DNA of 64,000 nucleotides from JAFDZV01 sp964455525 (GTDB taxonomy: Bacteria > Bacteroidota > Ignavibacteria > OLB7): contig CAYVWR010000001.1 in the NCBI GenBank assembly GCA_964455525.1, positions 682,001-746,000 on the forward strand. The letters run 5' to 3'. Under the pieces are notes generated by a model. The model saw nothing but the letters and a program-made list of their open reading frames with translations, had not been told where the DNA came from and ran no database searches. Shown here in pieces: positions 43,931 through 53,141 of the stretch. Position 1 is the first letter of the stretch. Every line of letters starts with the position of its first letter. The position numbers and the translations under genes were made by a program.

Positions 43931-45016
43931 CTACCCCAACCTATGCTGCAACAATCGCATAACCATGCGTTCCTCCCATGGCAGATCATATGCACCATCG
44001 CCGCCTGCATCCCTCCCGGCACTGGCAATCACATCGGCGAACTCCCCTTCCAGATAGGACTCCAGCACAGCCGGATGCACATAGCTCTTACGGCAGACCG
44101 CAGGCGTGTTGCCAAGCTGTTTTGAGACGGTCTCTATCGCTTGCACGATATTTTTTTTTGCCTGCGACTCCGATGTGTACGGCTCATATTCCCGTAGTGC
44201 CATCACGGCGCAGACCGTGCCATTCCAGGTACGGAAATCCTTTGCGGTAAAATCGTGTCCGCTGGCAGCACGAAGGTACTCGTTCACATCGCCGGAGCCT
44301 ATTGTATGGCGACCGGACTCATCATCCAGATATTGAAACAAATCATGGCCGGGAATATCCCGGCAGCGCGCAATGGTCCGTGCCAGACGGCGATCGACCA
44401 GATCAATGGAATGCCGCACGCCGCTCTTTCCCTTGAATGAGAAATGGACACGGGAGCCAAGGATCTTCACATGACGGTTACGCATGGTGGTAAGACCGAA
44501 AGAGCCATTGGCCTTTGCATACTCCACATTCCCTATACGAATCGACGTCCGATCCAGAAGCTGCACCACGGTTGCAAGCACTTTCTCACGTGGCAGGCCA
44601 GGCCGCGAGAGATCATGATCGGCGCACTCACGGATAAGCGGCAGGCTTTCACCGAATTGAAGCATGCGATGGTATTTGGTATCATCACGCATTGCCCGCC
44701 AACGCGGATGATACCGGTATTGCTTCCGTCCCCTTGCATCCCGTCCGGTAGCCTGAAGATGTCCGTTTGGGCTGGGACATATCCAGACATCGGTCCAGGC
44801 GGGGGGAATCGCCAGCGATTTGATGCGATCGAGCACCTTCTGATCGTTCAACCGCTCCCCATGCGGATCAATGTAATACACGGCATCCCCCTCCGACTCA
44901 CGTCCGATTCCCGGACGCGAGTCTAGGACATAGCGCAGCCCTGCCGTCCGTGCCGACTCCGCCGGATCGATGCTGCCTGGGGTTTCCTGAAGATCTATCG
45001 TTGTTGCCCGGTTCAT
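43931..45016 (-). CDS. DNA topoisomerase IB (poxvirus/eukaryote type)
   Basis: A 361-residue type IB topoisomerase that relaxes supercoils through a 3'-phosphotyrosine. Catalytic residues visible: RIGNVEYAKANGSFGLTTMRNRHVK (first Arg and the Lys region), KDFRTWNGTVCA (second Arg), and the nucleophile Y312 in CRKSYVHP. Bacterial TopIB genes are patchily spread and usually non-essential. The start MNRATTIDLQ is favoured; a start 33 bases upstream is also open. Confidence 0.93.
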   Translation of the reverse strand: MNRATTIDLQETPGSIDPAESARTAGLRYVLDSRPGIGRESEGDAVYYIDPHGERLNDQKVLDRIKSLAIPPAWTDVWICPSPNGHLQATGRDARGRKQYRYHPRWRAMRDDTKYHRMLQFGESLPLIRECADHDLSRPGLPREKVLATVVQLLDRTSIRIGNVEYAKANGSFGLTTMRNRHVKILGSRVHFSFKGKSGVRHSIDLVDRRLARTIARCRDIPGHDLFQYLDDESGRHTIGSGDVNEYLRAASGHDFTAKDFRTWNGTVCAVMALREYEPYTSESQAKKNIVQAIETVSKQLGNTPAVCRKSYVHPAVLESYLEGEFADVIASAGRDAGGDGAYDLPWEERMVMRLLQHRLG

Positions 45017-45139
45017 GGCCGTACCTGGAGCAAGGCGGATGCCAGCCATCTGCCAATGAAGGTGGCACCTGCCAGCGATAGCATATCGAGAGGCGATCCG
45101 TTTGCGCTCGCATAGTGGTCTCTGACCATCCTCCCGGGG

Positions 45140-46099
45140 CTATGACTGCTTATTGGCCTCCTCCTTTTCCTGGAGAACCTTTTTCGCAATTTCCATGGCG
45201 GAGGCCTTATCGCGCGCCACCCCTTCAAGCGATATGGCATTGTCCTGTGGGACAACTTTCGTCTTGCAGTGCCGTCTGGCGTAGACCTGGGTGAACTCCG
45301 CCCCGAACAGGAATATCTGTGCGGAATAATACACCCAGACAAGAAGCACGACCACCGATCCAGCTGCCCCGTAGGCCGAGGCCGTGCTGCTATTGCCTAT
45401 ATAGAGTCCGATAAGGAATTTCCCGATCGTAAACAGGCCCGCTGTAACAGCACCGCCAATCCAGACGTGTTTCCACTCCAGTTTCACATCGGGAAGAAGC
45501 TTATAGATCATCGCAAAGAGAAATGTGATGATCGCAAACGACACCACAAAGTTCACCGTTTGCCAGAGGATGGCACTCCCCGGCATATTCACCAGCACAT
45601 ATTTATAGACCGCCGTAAGCCCTGCGCTCAATATGAGGGAGACAAGCAGCAGAAAGCCGACGCCGAGCACCACACCGAACGAGAGCATGCGGTCCTGCAC
45701 GATCCCCTTGATTCCGCGACCGGGCTTCGGCACCACCTCCCAGACGGTATTCAGCGAATCCTGCAACTCTATAAACACTCCGGTGGCACCAACCATCAGC
45801 ATAACGATGGCCACAACCGTTGCCCAGACGCTATCAGAGGATTGATATGCATTTTCGAGCATCGTCTGCACAGCCTGCGCCCCTTCCAGCCCCACCAGCT
45901 CCTGCATCTGAACAACGATCTGCCCTCGCGCCGCCTCCTGGCCGAAGATCAAACCGGCAATGGCAATGGCGATGATAAGGATGGGGGCAAGCGAGAACAG
46001 GGTATAATACGAGATCGCCGCACCCAATCGTGGGCATTTATCCTTGTCCCACTCCGATGCACTCTCCTTCAGAAGAGCCCAAACAGTTGTAAGATTCAT
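45140..46099 (-). CDS. YihY/BrkB-family inner-membrane protein
   Basis: A 319-residue polytopic protein with six predicted membrane helices and the family motif LGAAISYYTLFSLAPILIIAIAIAGLIFG near the N-terminus. GYxx-type spacing ELQDSLNTVWEVVPKPGRG and TAGLFTIGKFLIGLYIGNSSTASAYGAAGSVVVLLVWVYYSAQIFLFGAEF follow. A cytoplasmic Lys/Glu-rich tail ends the protein. Once misnamed RNase BN, the family's function is unknown. AGGA lies 5 bases before the chosen ATG. Confidence 0.93.
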   Translation of the reverse strand: MNLTTVWALLKESASEWDKDKCPRLGAAISYYTLFSLAPILIIAIAIAGLIFGQEAARGQIVVQMQELVGLEGAQAVQTMLENAYQSSDSVWATVVAIVMLMVGATGVFIELQDSLNTVWEVVPKPGRGIKGIVQDRMLSFGVVLGVGFLLLVSLILSAGLTAVYKYVLVNMPGSAILWQTVNFVVSFAIITFLFAMIYKLLPDVKLEWKHVWIGGAVTAGLFTIGKFLIGLYIGNSSTASAYGAAGSVVVLLVWVYYSAQIFLFGAEFTQVYARRHCKTKVVPQDNAISLEGVARDKASAMEIAKKVLQEKEEANKQS

Positions 46100-46219
46100 G
46101 AACATCCTGCGCATACAGAAACACGCCCTCCTGCATCAAGCCTATGCAATCCCCATACCGTCCGCACATCATCGTAACGATATGCCACGGAGAAATGGGC
46201 TTATAGAAGCATCGTAGTG

Positions 46220-46251
46220 TTTGTCTTGTGGCAATGGCCGGGCTACATTTG
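46220..46251 (+). promoter_or_regulatory. Bacteroidota-type promoter for class I aldolase
   Basis: TTTG (46220-46223), 20 bases, TACATTTG (46244-46251): an exact match to the TTTG and TAnnTTTG boxes of Bacteroidota primary-sigma promoters. The start codon follows 57 bases later. Confidence 0.75.
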
Positions 46252-46307
46252 CAGCCATTGCACAAGTACTCAGGCAATCAACTCTATTCACTGGAACACA
46301 GCCGATT

Positions 46308-47366
46308 ATGATCGAACGTATTCAGGAACTGCTCGGCAGCGACGCCGAGGATCTGCTGAACCATACCTGCACCACGATCCCGAAGGAATCGATCCACCTG
46401 CCGGGCCCTGATTTCATCGACCGCATCTTCGTGGCATCGGATCGCAATATCCGTGTGCTCAACAACCTCTCACGTCTCTATACAAACGGGCGGCTGGCAA
46501 ACACCGGCTATCTTTCGATCCTTCCGGTTGACCAGGGAATCGAACATTCGGCCGGGGCTTCGTTTGCTATGCAGCCGGAATACTTCGATCCAGAGAATAT
46601 CGTCCGGCTGGCGATCGAGGGAGGATGCAACGCGGTGGCATCGACGTTCGGCGTGCTCGGCATGACCGCTCGCAAGTACGCACACAAGATCCCCTATGTC
46701 GTCAAGATCAACCATAACCAGTTGCTCAGCTACCCGAATACGTTCGACCAGATCATGTTCGGCACTATCGACCAGGCATATGAGATGGGAGCGGCAGCGG
46801 TAGGCGCCACCATCTATTTCGGTTCAGAGGAATCGCCACGGCAGATCGTGGAAGTGGCCGAAGCCTTTGCCTATGCCCATGAGCGTGGCCTGGCCACCAT
46901 CCTCTGGTGTTATACCCGTAATGCGGCATTCAACGTGAAGGGAGATAAGGACTACCATCTCTCGGCCGACCTGAGCGGACAGGCAAACCACCTTGGCGTT
47001 ACCATCCAGGCAGACATCATCAAGCAGAAGCTCCCGGAGAACAACGGCGGCTATACCGCGCTCAACTTCGGCAAGACAAGCAAGGCCGTCTACGAAACGC
47101 TTACAACCGATCATCCGATCGATCTGACCCGTTATCAGGTTGCAAACTGCTATATGGGGCGTGCTGGCCTGATCAATTCCGGCGGCGCCAGTTCCGGTGA
47201 AAGCGATCTGGCCGAGGCAGTAAGAACCGCCATCATCAATAAGCGCGCAGGCGGCGCCGGGCTTATCAGTGGGCGCAAGGCGTTCCAGCGTCCGATGAAG
47301 GAAGGCGCGGCCCTGCTCAACGCTATTCAGGATGTCTATCTGGATGAGCGTGTGACGATTGCGTAG
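46308..47366 (+). CDS. fbaB: Class I fructose-bisphosphate aldolase (DhnA/FbaB type)
   Basis: A 352-residue Schiff-base aldolase splitting fructose 1,6-bisphosphate in glycolysis or making it in gluconeogenesis. Family marks are LPVDQGIEHSAGASF at the N-terminus, PYVVKINHNQLL with the Schiff-base region, GATIYFGSEES, and C-terminal INSGGASSGESDLAEAV. ATG 46308 is 57 bases after an excellent promoter; the frame is open upstream to 46221 but that would cross the promoter. Confidence 0.93.
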   Translation: MIERIQELLGSDAEDLLNHTCTTIPKESIHLPGPDFIDRIFVASDRNIRVLNNLSRLYTNGRLANTGYLSILPVDQGIEHSAGASFAMQPEYFDPENIVRLAIEGGCNAVASTFGVLGMTARKYAHKIPYVVKINHNQLLSYPNTFDQIMFGTIDQAYEMGAAAVGATIYFGSEESPRQIVEVAEAFAYAHERGLATILWCYTRNAAFNVKGDKDYHLSADLSGQANHLGVTIQADIIKQKLPENNGGYTALNFGKTSKAVYETLTTDHPIDLTRYQVANCYMGRAGLINSGGASSGESDLAEAVRTAIINKRAGGAGLISGRKAFQRPMKEGAALLNAIQDVYLDERVTIA

Positions 47367-47395
47367 AGATTCGGTCCTACGGGCATTCGGAGCAA

Positions 47396-47426
47396 CGGGC
47401 GGCTATCATGGCCGCCCGCCTCGTTT
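47396..47426 (+). terminator. Hairpin terminator after aldolase gene
   Basis: Eight-base-pair G+C stem (47396-47403 with 47411-47418), 7-nt loop, followed by CCTCGTTTG. Weak T tract. Confidence 0.6.
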
Positions 47427-47560
47427 GTGCCTATCAACGGGGGAGAAGAGGGGTGATGAGCGGCCAGACCGAGAGAGGGGAGATCGCACACGCCAGGAAC
47501 ATGCAGCGGCACCCCAGCCTCGAAGAGATGAAGAGATACGGAGACATGGCATCGGAACAC

Positions 47561-48658
47561 TCAGCCACGAACAAATATCGTCCCCGCCATCTGGCGTGCA
47601 AGCCCTTTAAATTCCAGCGTAAGAAGATTCACCAGCACCTCGCTCGATGCAAGCCCCGTTGCCACGCAGATTGCATCGATATGCATCGGCTCATCGCTCA
47701 GGACCGTATACACCTGCTGCTCGAACAGGTTCAGATCGAAGGACCGGGCATCAATTGCGAGAGGATCGTCCAGCAGCGCGGGTCCACCATAGCCAAGAAT
47801 CTCCAGCACATCATCAGGGCTTTGCGTAAGGCGTGCGCGATCGGTTCGGATCAGCAGATTCGGCCCACGGCTTCTGGGCGAGGAGATAGGGCCTGGAACG
47901 GCAAAAAGATCGCGATCCTGATCGAAGGCAAAACCGGCGGTAATCATTGCTCCGCCGGACTGGTCGCTCTCGACGATGACCGTCCCCGAAGCGATTCCGC
48001 TGATGATGCGGTTGCGTTGCGGGAAATATGGGCGCAGGGCCTTGACCCCAAACGGATATTCGCTCACAACCGCCCCCTGGCGAGCGATCTTCTCCGCAAG
48101 AAGGGCGGCATACGACGGCTGGATCTGATCCAGCCCTGATGCAACCACCGCGATCGTCCGCCCTCCCGCCTTCAACGTAGCGGTATGAGCCGCCATATCA
48201 ATGCCCCGCGCCAGCCCTGATACCACCGTAACCCCTGCGCTGGCAAATCCTTCGGCGTAGCGTTCGGCGGCAAGAGTGCCATAGACCGACGCAGCCCGCG
48301 TGCCAACGATAGCAACCGCACGCTCCTCATCCGGGCGGAGCACACCCCGCACATAGAGCGTCACCGGAGCTGCATAGATAGCCCGCAACGCAGAGGGATA
48401 CTCAGGGTCCCAGAACTGCACGATAGCCGCACCATGCTGCTCCGCCAGCACCATCTGGGCATCGGCGCGCTGGAGCATTTCGTCCATATTCCGCATAGCA
48501 CCAATGGCCGCACGACGCAGCCCGAGATCTGCAAGATCCTTGGGATCGGCATGGACTATCTCGTCGAACAATGCGCCGCTCTCGGCCAGTGCGCGAAGCG
48601 CTGCCATCGTTATGCCTGGCAGGAACCCCAGGGCCAGTATGTGGCGACGGGAAAGCAT
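47561..48658 (-). CDS. dprA: DNA-processing protein DprA
   Basis: Loads RecA on incoming single-stranded DNA during natural transformation. It is 365 residues: N-terminal helical/HhH part (MLSRRHILALGFLPGITMAALRALAE), the Rossmann-like core with AIVGTRAASVYG, VVSGLARGIDMAAHTATLKAGGRTIAVVASGLD, SEYPFGVKALRPYFPQRNRIISG and DLFAVPGPISSPRSRGPNLLI. A C-terminal winged helix (EQQVYTVLSDEPMHIDAICVATGLASSEVLVNLLTLEFKGLARQ) follows. The start at MLSRRH is chosen over a frame 108 bases longer. Confidence 0.95.
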   Translation of the reverse strand: MLSRRHILALGFLPGITMAALRALAESGALFDEIVHADPKDLADLGLRRAAIGAMRNMDEMLQRADAQMVLAEQHGAAIVQFWDPEYPSALRAIYAAPVTLYVRGVLRPDEERAVAIVGTRAASVYGTLAAERYAEGFASAGVTVVSGLARGIDMAAHTATLKAGGRTIAVVASGLDQIQPSYAALLAEKIARQGAVVSEYPFGVKALRPYFPQRNRIISGIASGTVIVESDQSGGAMITAGFAFDQDRDLFAVPGPISSPRSRGPNLLIRTDRARLTQSPDDVLEILGYGGPALLDDPLAIDARSFDLNLFEQQVYTVLSDEPMHIDAICVATGLASSEVLVNLLTLEFKGLARQMAGTIFVRG

Positions 48659-48787
48659 CGGCAGGAATGTGTGGCCCGAGATCGGTTGCTGCAAGACCAT
48701 AAAAGCTTGCATAGATCGGCTCCTCCAGAGGCTCTCCCAGGCGGAGCAGCGCCGCCCGGCGACCACACGCTGTGCAGGATGGGGCGC

Positions 48788-50170
48788 TCAACCAGATATC
48801 GTCTCGATACGCTCCAGATAGGAATCGGCAAGGGCGGTGGCCTCCTCTCTGGTTGGTGCCTCGGCGATCACACGAATGATCGGCTCGGTATTGGAGGCAC
48901 GCAGATGCACCCAGGATCGCTCGAAATCGAGCTTCAGACCATCCTCAACGGTAATACGGGCCGTTGTATGGCGATGCTGCTCCATGAGATGCTGGAGCAT
49001 CGCCGTAGCATCGGTGCCTGGCAGCAGCGTTGCCTTCCGCTTGACGATCTCATAGGACGGCAGAGCGGCACGAAGCGAGGAGAGCGTGCCGCCATGCTCC
49101 AGGAGGCTCTGTAGGATAATCATGATGCCTGCGAGCGAATCGCGGCCATAATGGAGCGCCGAAAGGATCACCCCACCGGACCCCTCTCCCCCTATCACTG
49201 CGCCAGCCGCTTTCATTCTACGGGCCACATTGATCTCTCCCACCGGCGTACGCATCACGTACGCGCCATATCGGGCAGCCACATCATCGACCGCACGCGT
49301 GGTGGAGAGGTTCACCACCGCAATCAGCTCGCGCGCATCATCGCGCAGACGTTCCCACCGAAGAATGAAGTCGGCAGCCGCGGTAATGGTATACTCCTCG
49401 CCGATCGGTACCCCACGTTCATCGATCAGCACCAGCCGATCGGCATCGGGATCAACCGCAATGCCCATATCCGCACCGGCATCGACAACTGCGGAGGCAA
49501 GGGCGCCAAGATTCTCCGGTACCGGTTCAGGGGTATGGGGGAACACTCCCGAACCATCGCAGAACAGGAGCACCACCTCACAATCGCAACACTCCAAAAG
49601 CGCCGGGACGATGGCCGACCCGGAGGCATTCACCGCATCGACAACCACTTTGAACCGGCGCCTGCGGAGCCGCGCAAGATCGACAAACGGAAGCGCGATC
49701 ACCATCGCTGCATGGCGTGCCAGATCACCCTCTGCATTCTCCTTCAAACCGGAGCCATGCCAGCCGGCAAACTGTTCCACCCCCCGATCCACCAGTGCAA
49801 AGAGCCTGGCACATTCCCCGGCATCAAGAAAGATGCCCTCGTGGTTAAGGAACTTCAAACCGTTCCACTCGGCAGGATTATGCGAGGCTGTAATCGAAAT
49901 CCCCCCCAGCGCCTCGCTTTTCTCGGTAGCAAGCTGAACGGTGGGAGTTGGCGCAACGCCGATGGTGCGAACGTTGACCCCACAGGCACGGAGCGTGCCG
50001 ACCACCACATCCTGAATCCATTCCCCCCCCACACGCCCGTCGCGTCCGACGACAATGGTGCCACTGCCGCAGAACTCTGCGAACGCCGCGGCATAGCGCA
50101 CAATAATTTCTGGCGTAAGGCTGTCGCCAACTGTACCACGAAGGCCGGAGATAGAACGAATAAGGGGCAT
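48788..50170 (-). CDS. Phosphohexomutase (phosphoglucosamine mutase / phosphomannomutase family)
   Basis: A 460-residue alpha-D-phosphohexomutase. The phosphoserine is S96 in ISITASHNPAEW; the metal loop is AVDPDADRLV; the sugar-binding loop is GGEGSGGVI; and the phosphate-binding loop RASNTEPIIRV is near the C-terminus. GEGSGG with RASNTEP favours phosphoglucosamine mutase (GlmM, cell-wall UDP-GlcNAc precursor), but many Bacteroidota-group relatives are annotated only as mutase, so substrate is left open. It lies 129 bases upstream of dprA. Confidence 0.92.
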   Translation of the reverse strand: MPLIRSISGLRGTVGDSLTPEIIVRYAAAFAEFCGSGTIVVGRDGRVGGEWIQDVVVGTLRACGVNVRTIGVAPTPTVQLATEKSEALGGISITASHNPAEWNGLKFLNHEGIFLDAGECARLFALVDRGVEQFAGWHGSGLKENAEGDLARHAAMVIALPFVDLARLRRRRFKVVVDAVNASGSAIVPALLECCDCEVVLLFCDGSGVFPHTPEPVPENLGALASAVVDAGADMGIAVDPDADRLVLIDERGVPIGEEYTITAAADFILRWERLRDDARELIAVVNLSTTRAVDDVAARYGAYVMRTPVGEINVARRMKAAGAVIGGEGSGGVILSALHYGRDSLAGIMIILQSLLEHGGTLSSLRAALPSYEIVKRKATLLPGTDATAMLQHLMEQHRHTTARITVEDGLKLDFERSWVHLRASNTEPIIRVIAEAPTREEATALADSYLERIETISG

Positions 50171-50418
50171 GGTCCGATTTGGATTATCGGTAGAGTAACA
50201 GTGGATTTTGCGCCTGAACCGAACAAGCGCACGCCACCCGGATGGCGAGATAACCGGCCCGGCATGTGCGCATGCATTCCGATACCGGCAGCATATGAGA
50301 CAGCCAAGATAACTGTTACCGGTATTTCAGATAGAGAGTCATGTTGAAAACGGCCTCTCGCCAGGAGAATTTTCGTATGTTTGGCACCTCTGAATCATAA
50401 CCTTCGAGCGTACCCCGT

Positions 50419-50889
50419 ATGCATATCTCTTCAATTCTTGAAGAATCGTACATTGCGATCGATCTCCCGGCAACAAGCAAGGAGGAGGCGCTCAACCGCA
50501 TGATCGACATGTTTGGGAGTTCCCCCAAGGTGCTCGATCTGGAGCGTATCCGAGCGGCGATCCTGGAGCGTGAGAAGCTCATGAGCACCGGTGTGGGACA
50601 TGGATTTGCAATCCCCCACGGCAAAACCGATGCATTGCAGGATATCATCGCAGCCTTTGCTATCACCAGAGATCCGATCGACTTCCAAGCGCTGGACAAC
50701 CAGCCGGTTCAGCTCATCTTTATGCTGGTGGGCAAGGAGACCCATGTCGGCACTCATCTCAAGCTTCTAAGCCGCATCAGCAGGCTTATGAACAATGAAG
50801 CATTCCGCCAGCAACTGTTGAACGCAAAATCCGCCGCCGAGGTACTGGCTCTGTTCGATCAGGAGGAGCATCGGTACTTCGAGACGTGA
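50419..50889 (+). CDS. PTS IIA-like nitrogen regulatory protein (PtsN family)
   Basis: A 156-residue fructose/mannitol-type IIA domain. The phosphorylated histidine is H67 in GVGHGFAIPHGKT, with the family context LEREKLMSTG before it and PVQLIFMLVGKETHVGTHLKLLSRISRLM after. No PTS permease is adjacent, so a regulatory role is likely, as for PtsN in other bacteria. A TATGTTTG (-7-like) motif lies 36 bases upstream, without a matching -33 box. Confidence 0.9.
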   Translation: MHISSILEESYIAIDLPATSKEEALNRMIDMFGSSPKVLDLERIRAAILEREKLMSTGVGHGFAIPHGKTDALQDIIAAFAITRDPIDFQALDNQPVQLIFMLVGKETHVGTHLKLLSRISRLMNNEAFRQQLLNAKSAAEVLALFDQEEHRYFET

Positions 50890-50970
50890 TACATCCCTGC
50901 GCTTTCACGACCGAGCCTTCAACTCCGGGATAAAGCCCCTGCCCAGAGGGGCCTTGCTGCATTCCACGCC

Positions 50971-50990
50971 CGCCCTTCATACGAAGGGCG
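50971..50990 (+). terminator. Small hairpin between ptsN-like and hisS genes
   Basis: Eight-base-pair stem (50971-50978 with 50983-50990) and ATAC loop, followed by TTCTCATATC, 29 bases upstream of the hisS start. It could end the PTS gene transcript or act as an attenuator for hisS. Confidence 0.45.
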
Positions 50991-51018
50991 TTCTCATATC
51001 ACATTCGGCCCTGCATAT

Positions 51019-52341
51019 ATGGCTTATCAATCGATTAAAGGCTTTCGCGATATACTTCCAGAGGAATCGGCCCGCTGGCGCAGGCTGGAGGATGTGATCC
51101 ACGGGCTTACCCGCCGAAGCGGTTATGGAGAGATCCGCCTGCCGATCGTGGAGACAACCGCACTGTTTACCCGGGGAGTGGGCGAAGGCACCGATATCGT
51201 CGGCAAGGAGATGTATTCCTTTCTCGACAAATCCGAGCCTCCCGAATCGCTTACACTCCGCCCGGAGCTTACTGCCAGCGCCGCACGGGCCTTTGTGCAA
51301 CATAACATGGCCCAGAGCCAGCCGCTGAACAAATGGTACTACATCGGCCCGATGTTTCGCTATGAGCAACCGCAGGCCGGACGCTACAGGCAGTTCCACC
51401 AGTTCGGGCTGGAACTGTATGGGTCATCACAGCCGGAGGCCGATGCCGAGGTTATCATCATCGGCGCACAGTTGCTGCAAGAGCTTGGCATAAGCAACCA
51501 GAAGCTCCGGCTGAACTCCATAGGCACTGCCGAAGAACGTATACGCTACCGGGAGGCGTTGCTGGAGTACCTCAACGCACGCATCGAACAGTTGAGTCCC
51601 GACAGCGTACGGCGTATGCAGGGCAATCCTCTTCGTGTGCTCGACTCCAAGCGCGAGGAGGATATTCGTGCGACAGCGGAAGCACCCCACATCATCGACT
51701 TCCTTCAGGATGAGTCGCGCGCCCACTTCGAGCGTGTACAGGATCTGCTGACGGCGGCCGGGATAGCCTTTACGATCGATCATAGGCTGGTGCGCGGGCT
51801 TGATTATTATACACGGACAGCCTTCGAGTTTCAGGGACTGGATCTTGGAGCACAGGACGCGCTTGGCGGCGGCGGACGTTATGATACGCTGATCGAGCAG
51901 ATCGGTGGCAAGGAGACCCCCGCGGTTGGGTTCAGCTTCGGCATGGAGCGGCTGCTTATGGCGATGCAGAGCGCAAACGGCCCGGCCGAACCGGAACCGG
52001 AGACCGTGATCTATGTGATAGGCCTTGATGATGCTTCGCGCCGATGGGCGCTCGCAACGGTAACGGAACTGCGTGCAAAGGGAATCGCAGCCGAGCAGGA
52101 TCTGCTTCGCCGTTCGATGAAAGCCCAGATGCGCGAGGCCAACCGGAAACACGCGCAGGCAGTAGTGATCGTCGGCGAGACCGAACTGAATGAACGTCGG
52201 GCACAGGTGAAGAACCTTCTGACCGGCGAGCAGCGCGGCGTGATATTCAATGATCTCATCGTGGAATTGCAGCGTATGGCAAGCAACCCACGCACAACGG
52301 CTCCAGAGGAGCCAACGGCGGCCGACCACCCGACATCCTGA
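51019..52341 (+). CDS. hisS: Histidyl-tRNA synthetase
   Basis: Class II synthetase charging tRNA-His; 440 residues. It has the N-terminal KGFRDILPEE, motif 2 with RYEQPQAGRYRQFHQFGLELYG, the histidine-binding loop RGLDYYTRTAFEF, and motif 3 GGGGRYDTLIEQIGGKETPAVGFSFGMERL, plus an anticodon-binding domain at the C-terminus. Full length and intact. Confidence 0.98.
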   Translation: MAYQSIKGFRDILPEESARWRRLEDVIHGLTRRSGYGEIRLPIVETTALFTRGVGEGTDIVGKEMYSFLDKSEPPESLTLRPELTASAARAFVQHNMAQSQPLNKWYYIGPMFRYEQPQAGRYRQFHQFGLELYGSSQPEADAEVIIIGAQLLQELGISNQKLRLNSIGTAEERIRYREALLEYLNARIEQLSPDSVRRMQGNPLRVLDSKREEDIRATAEAPHIIDFLQDESRAHFERVQDLLTAAGIAFTIDHRLVRGLDYYTRTAFEFQGLDLGAQDALGGGGRYDTLIEQIGGKETPAVGFSFGMERLLMAMQSANGPAEPEPETVIYVIGLDDASRRWALATVTELRAKGIAAEQDLLRRSMKAQMREANRKHAQAVVIVGETELNERRAQVKNLLTGEQRGVIFNDLIVELQRMASNPRTTAPEEPTAADHPTS

Positions 52342-52371
52342 TACGGCAGCATACCGATCGTGACCATTTGC

Positions 52372-52403
52372 CGGGGAGAGAGCCGGGATCGGCTCTCTCC
52401 CCG
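52372..52403 (+). terminator. Hairpin after hisS
   Basis: Perfect 14-bp stem (52372-52385 with 52390-52403) and a GGAT loop, 30 bases past the hisS stop. No T tract follows. Likely the hisS terminator. Confidence 0.65.
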
Positions 52404-52506
52404 ACACGATATAGAGTACCGGTGGCAGCTCCCGGCAGCCCTTCCCCTCCGGCCAGGACATCCACCGTTACGATCGCCCACCGATAGCAGACTACCTGAC
52501 GCACTC

Positions 52507-52908
52507 ATGCCAACACTTGCCGAGTTCACCCTGAGGCTCCTGCGCCGTCGCAACGAGGAAAGCGGCCTCCTCTGGACAGTCTTCCGATTCGCAACCGTAC
52601 GAGAATTCCGGGCATTTCGCTATGAGATACAGGTCGAGGGGAATCTTGACCTGGCGGCACGCAGCATCCGATTCAAGATCCTCGGTGTTCAGGCGCCTAC
52701 CAACCTGATGCCGGGCGCCGGAGCCGCCTACAAGGAGATAAGCTACGCGGAGCTTGAAGGGGAATATCGCGTGGACTATGCGGGCGCCAAGCAGTCGGGG
52801 AGCTTTCGCTTTGCCGTCGGCGAGGAATCGCTCCATATCCTGGAGCTATCCGAAGGCGGCGGGCTTCGGATAGAGGTGGAAAAAGGTATTGAGAACATTC
52901 GGACATAA
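52507..52908 (+). CDS. Small soluble protein of unknown function
   Basis: A 133-residue protein, no signal peptide or membrane segment. After a basic N-terminus (LRLLRRRNEE) it is mainly alternating hydrophobic/charged strands, as in a small beta-sandwich (RYEIQVEGNLDLAARSIRFKILGV, YRVDYAGAKQSGSFRFAVGE, LHILELSEGGGLRIEVEKGI). I do not recognise the family. It lies between hisS and the histidine kinase; coding character and start at MPTLAEFTLR are reasonable but not certain. Confidence 0.65.
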   Translation: MPTLAEFTLRLLRRRNEESGLLWTVFRFATVREFRAFRYEIQVEGNLDLAARSIRFKILGVQAPTNLMPGAGAAYKEISYAELEGEYRVDYAGAKQSGSFRFAVGEESLHILELSEGGGLRIEVEKGIENIRT

Positions 52909-53141
52909 CGCGAACTTCGGATCACAATCGTCGCACAATGGCAGAACTCTACCGTTTGCTGCGACAATCGCGCCGGGGCGGACCTTCTAGCGAGCGTTAA
53001 CCCGGCTGAGCAGTTCCTACAGGAAGATGTGGAATCCCCACGATCGGCAGCCCTGTAGCGTCAGGCTATCAGACAGTATCGTTTGTATAACTGTCTTGAA
53101 TATTGCTCGATCACGCTTACTCCCCATAGCAGCCTTTCCGA

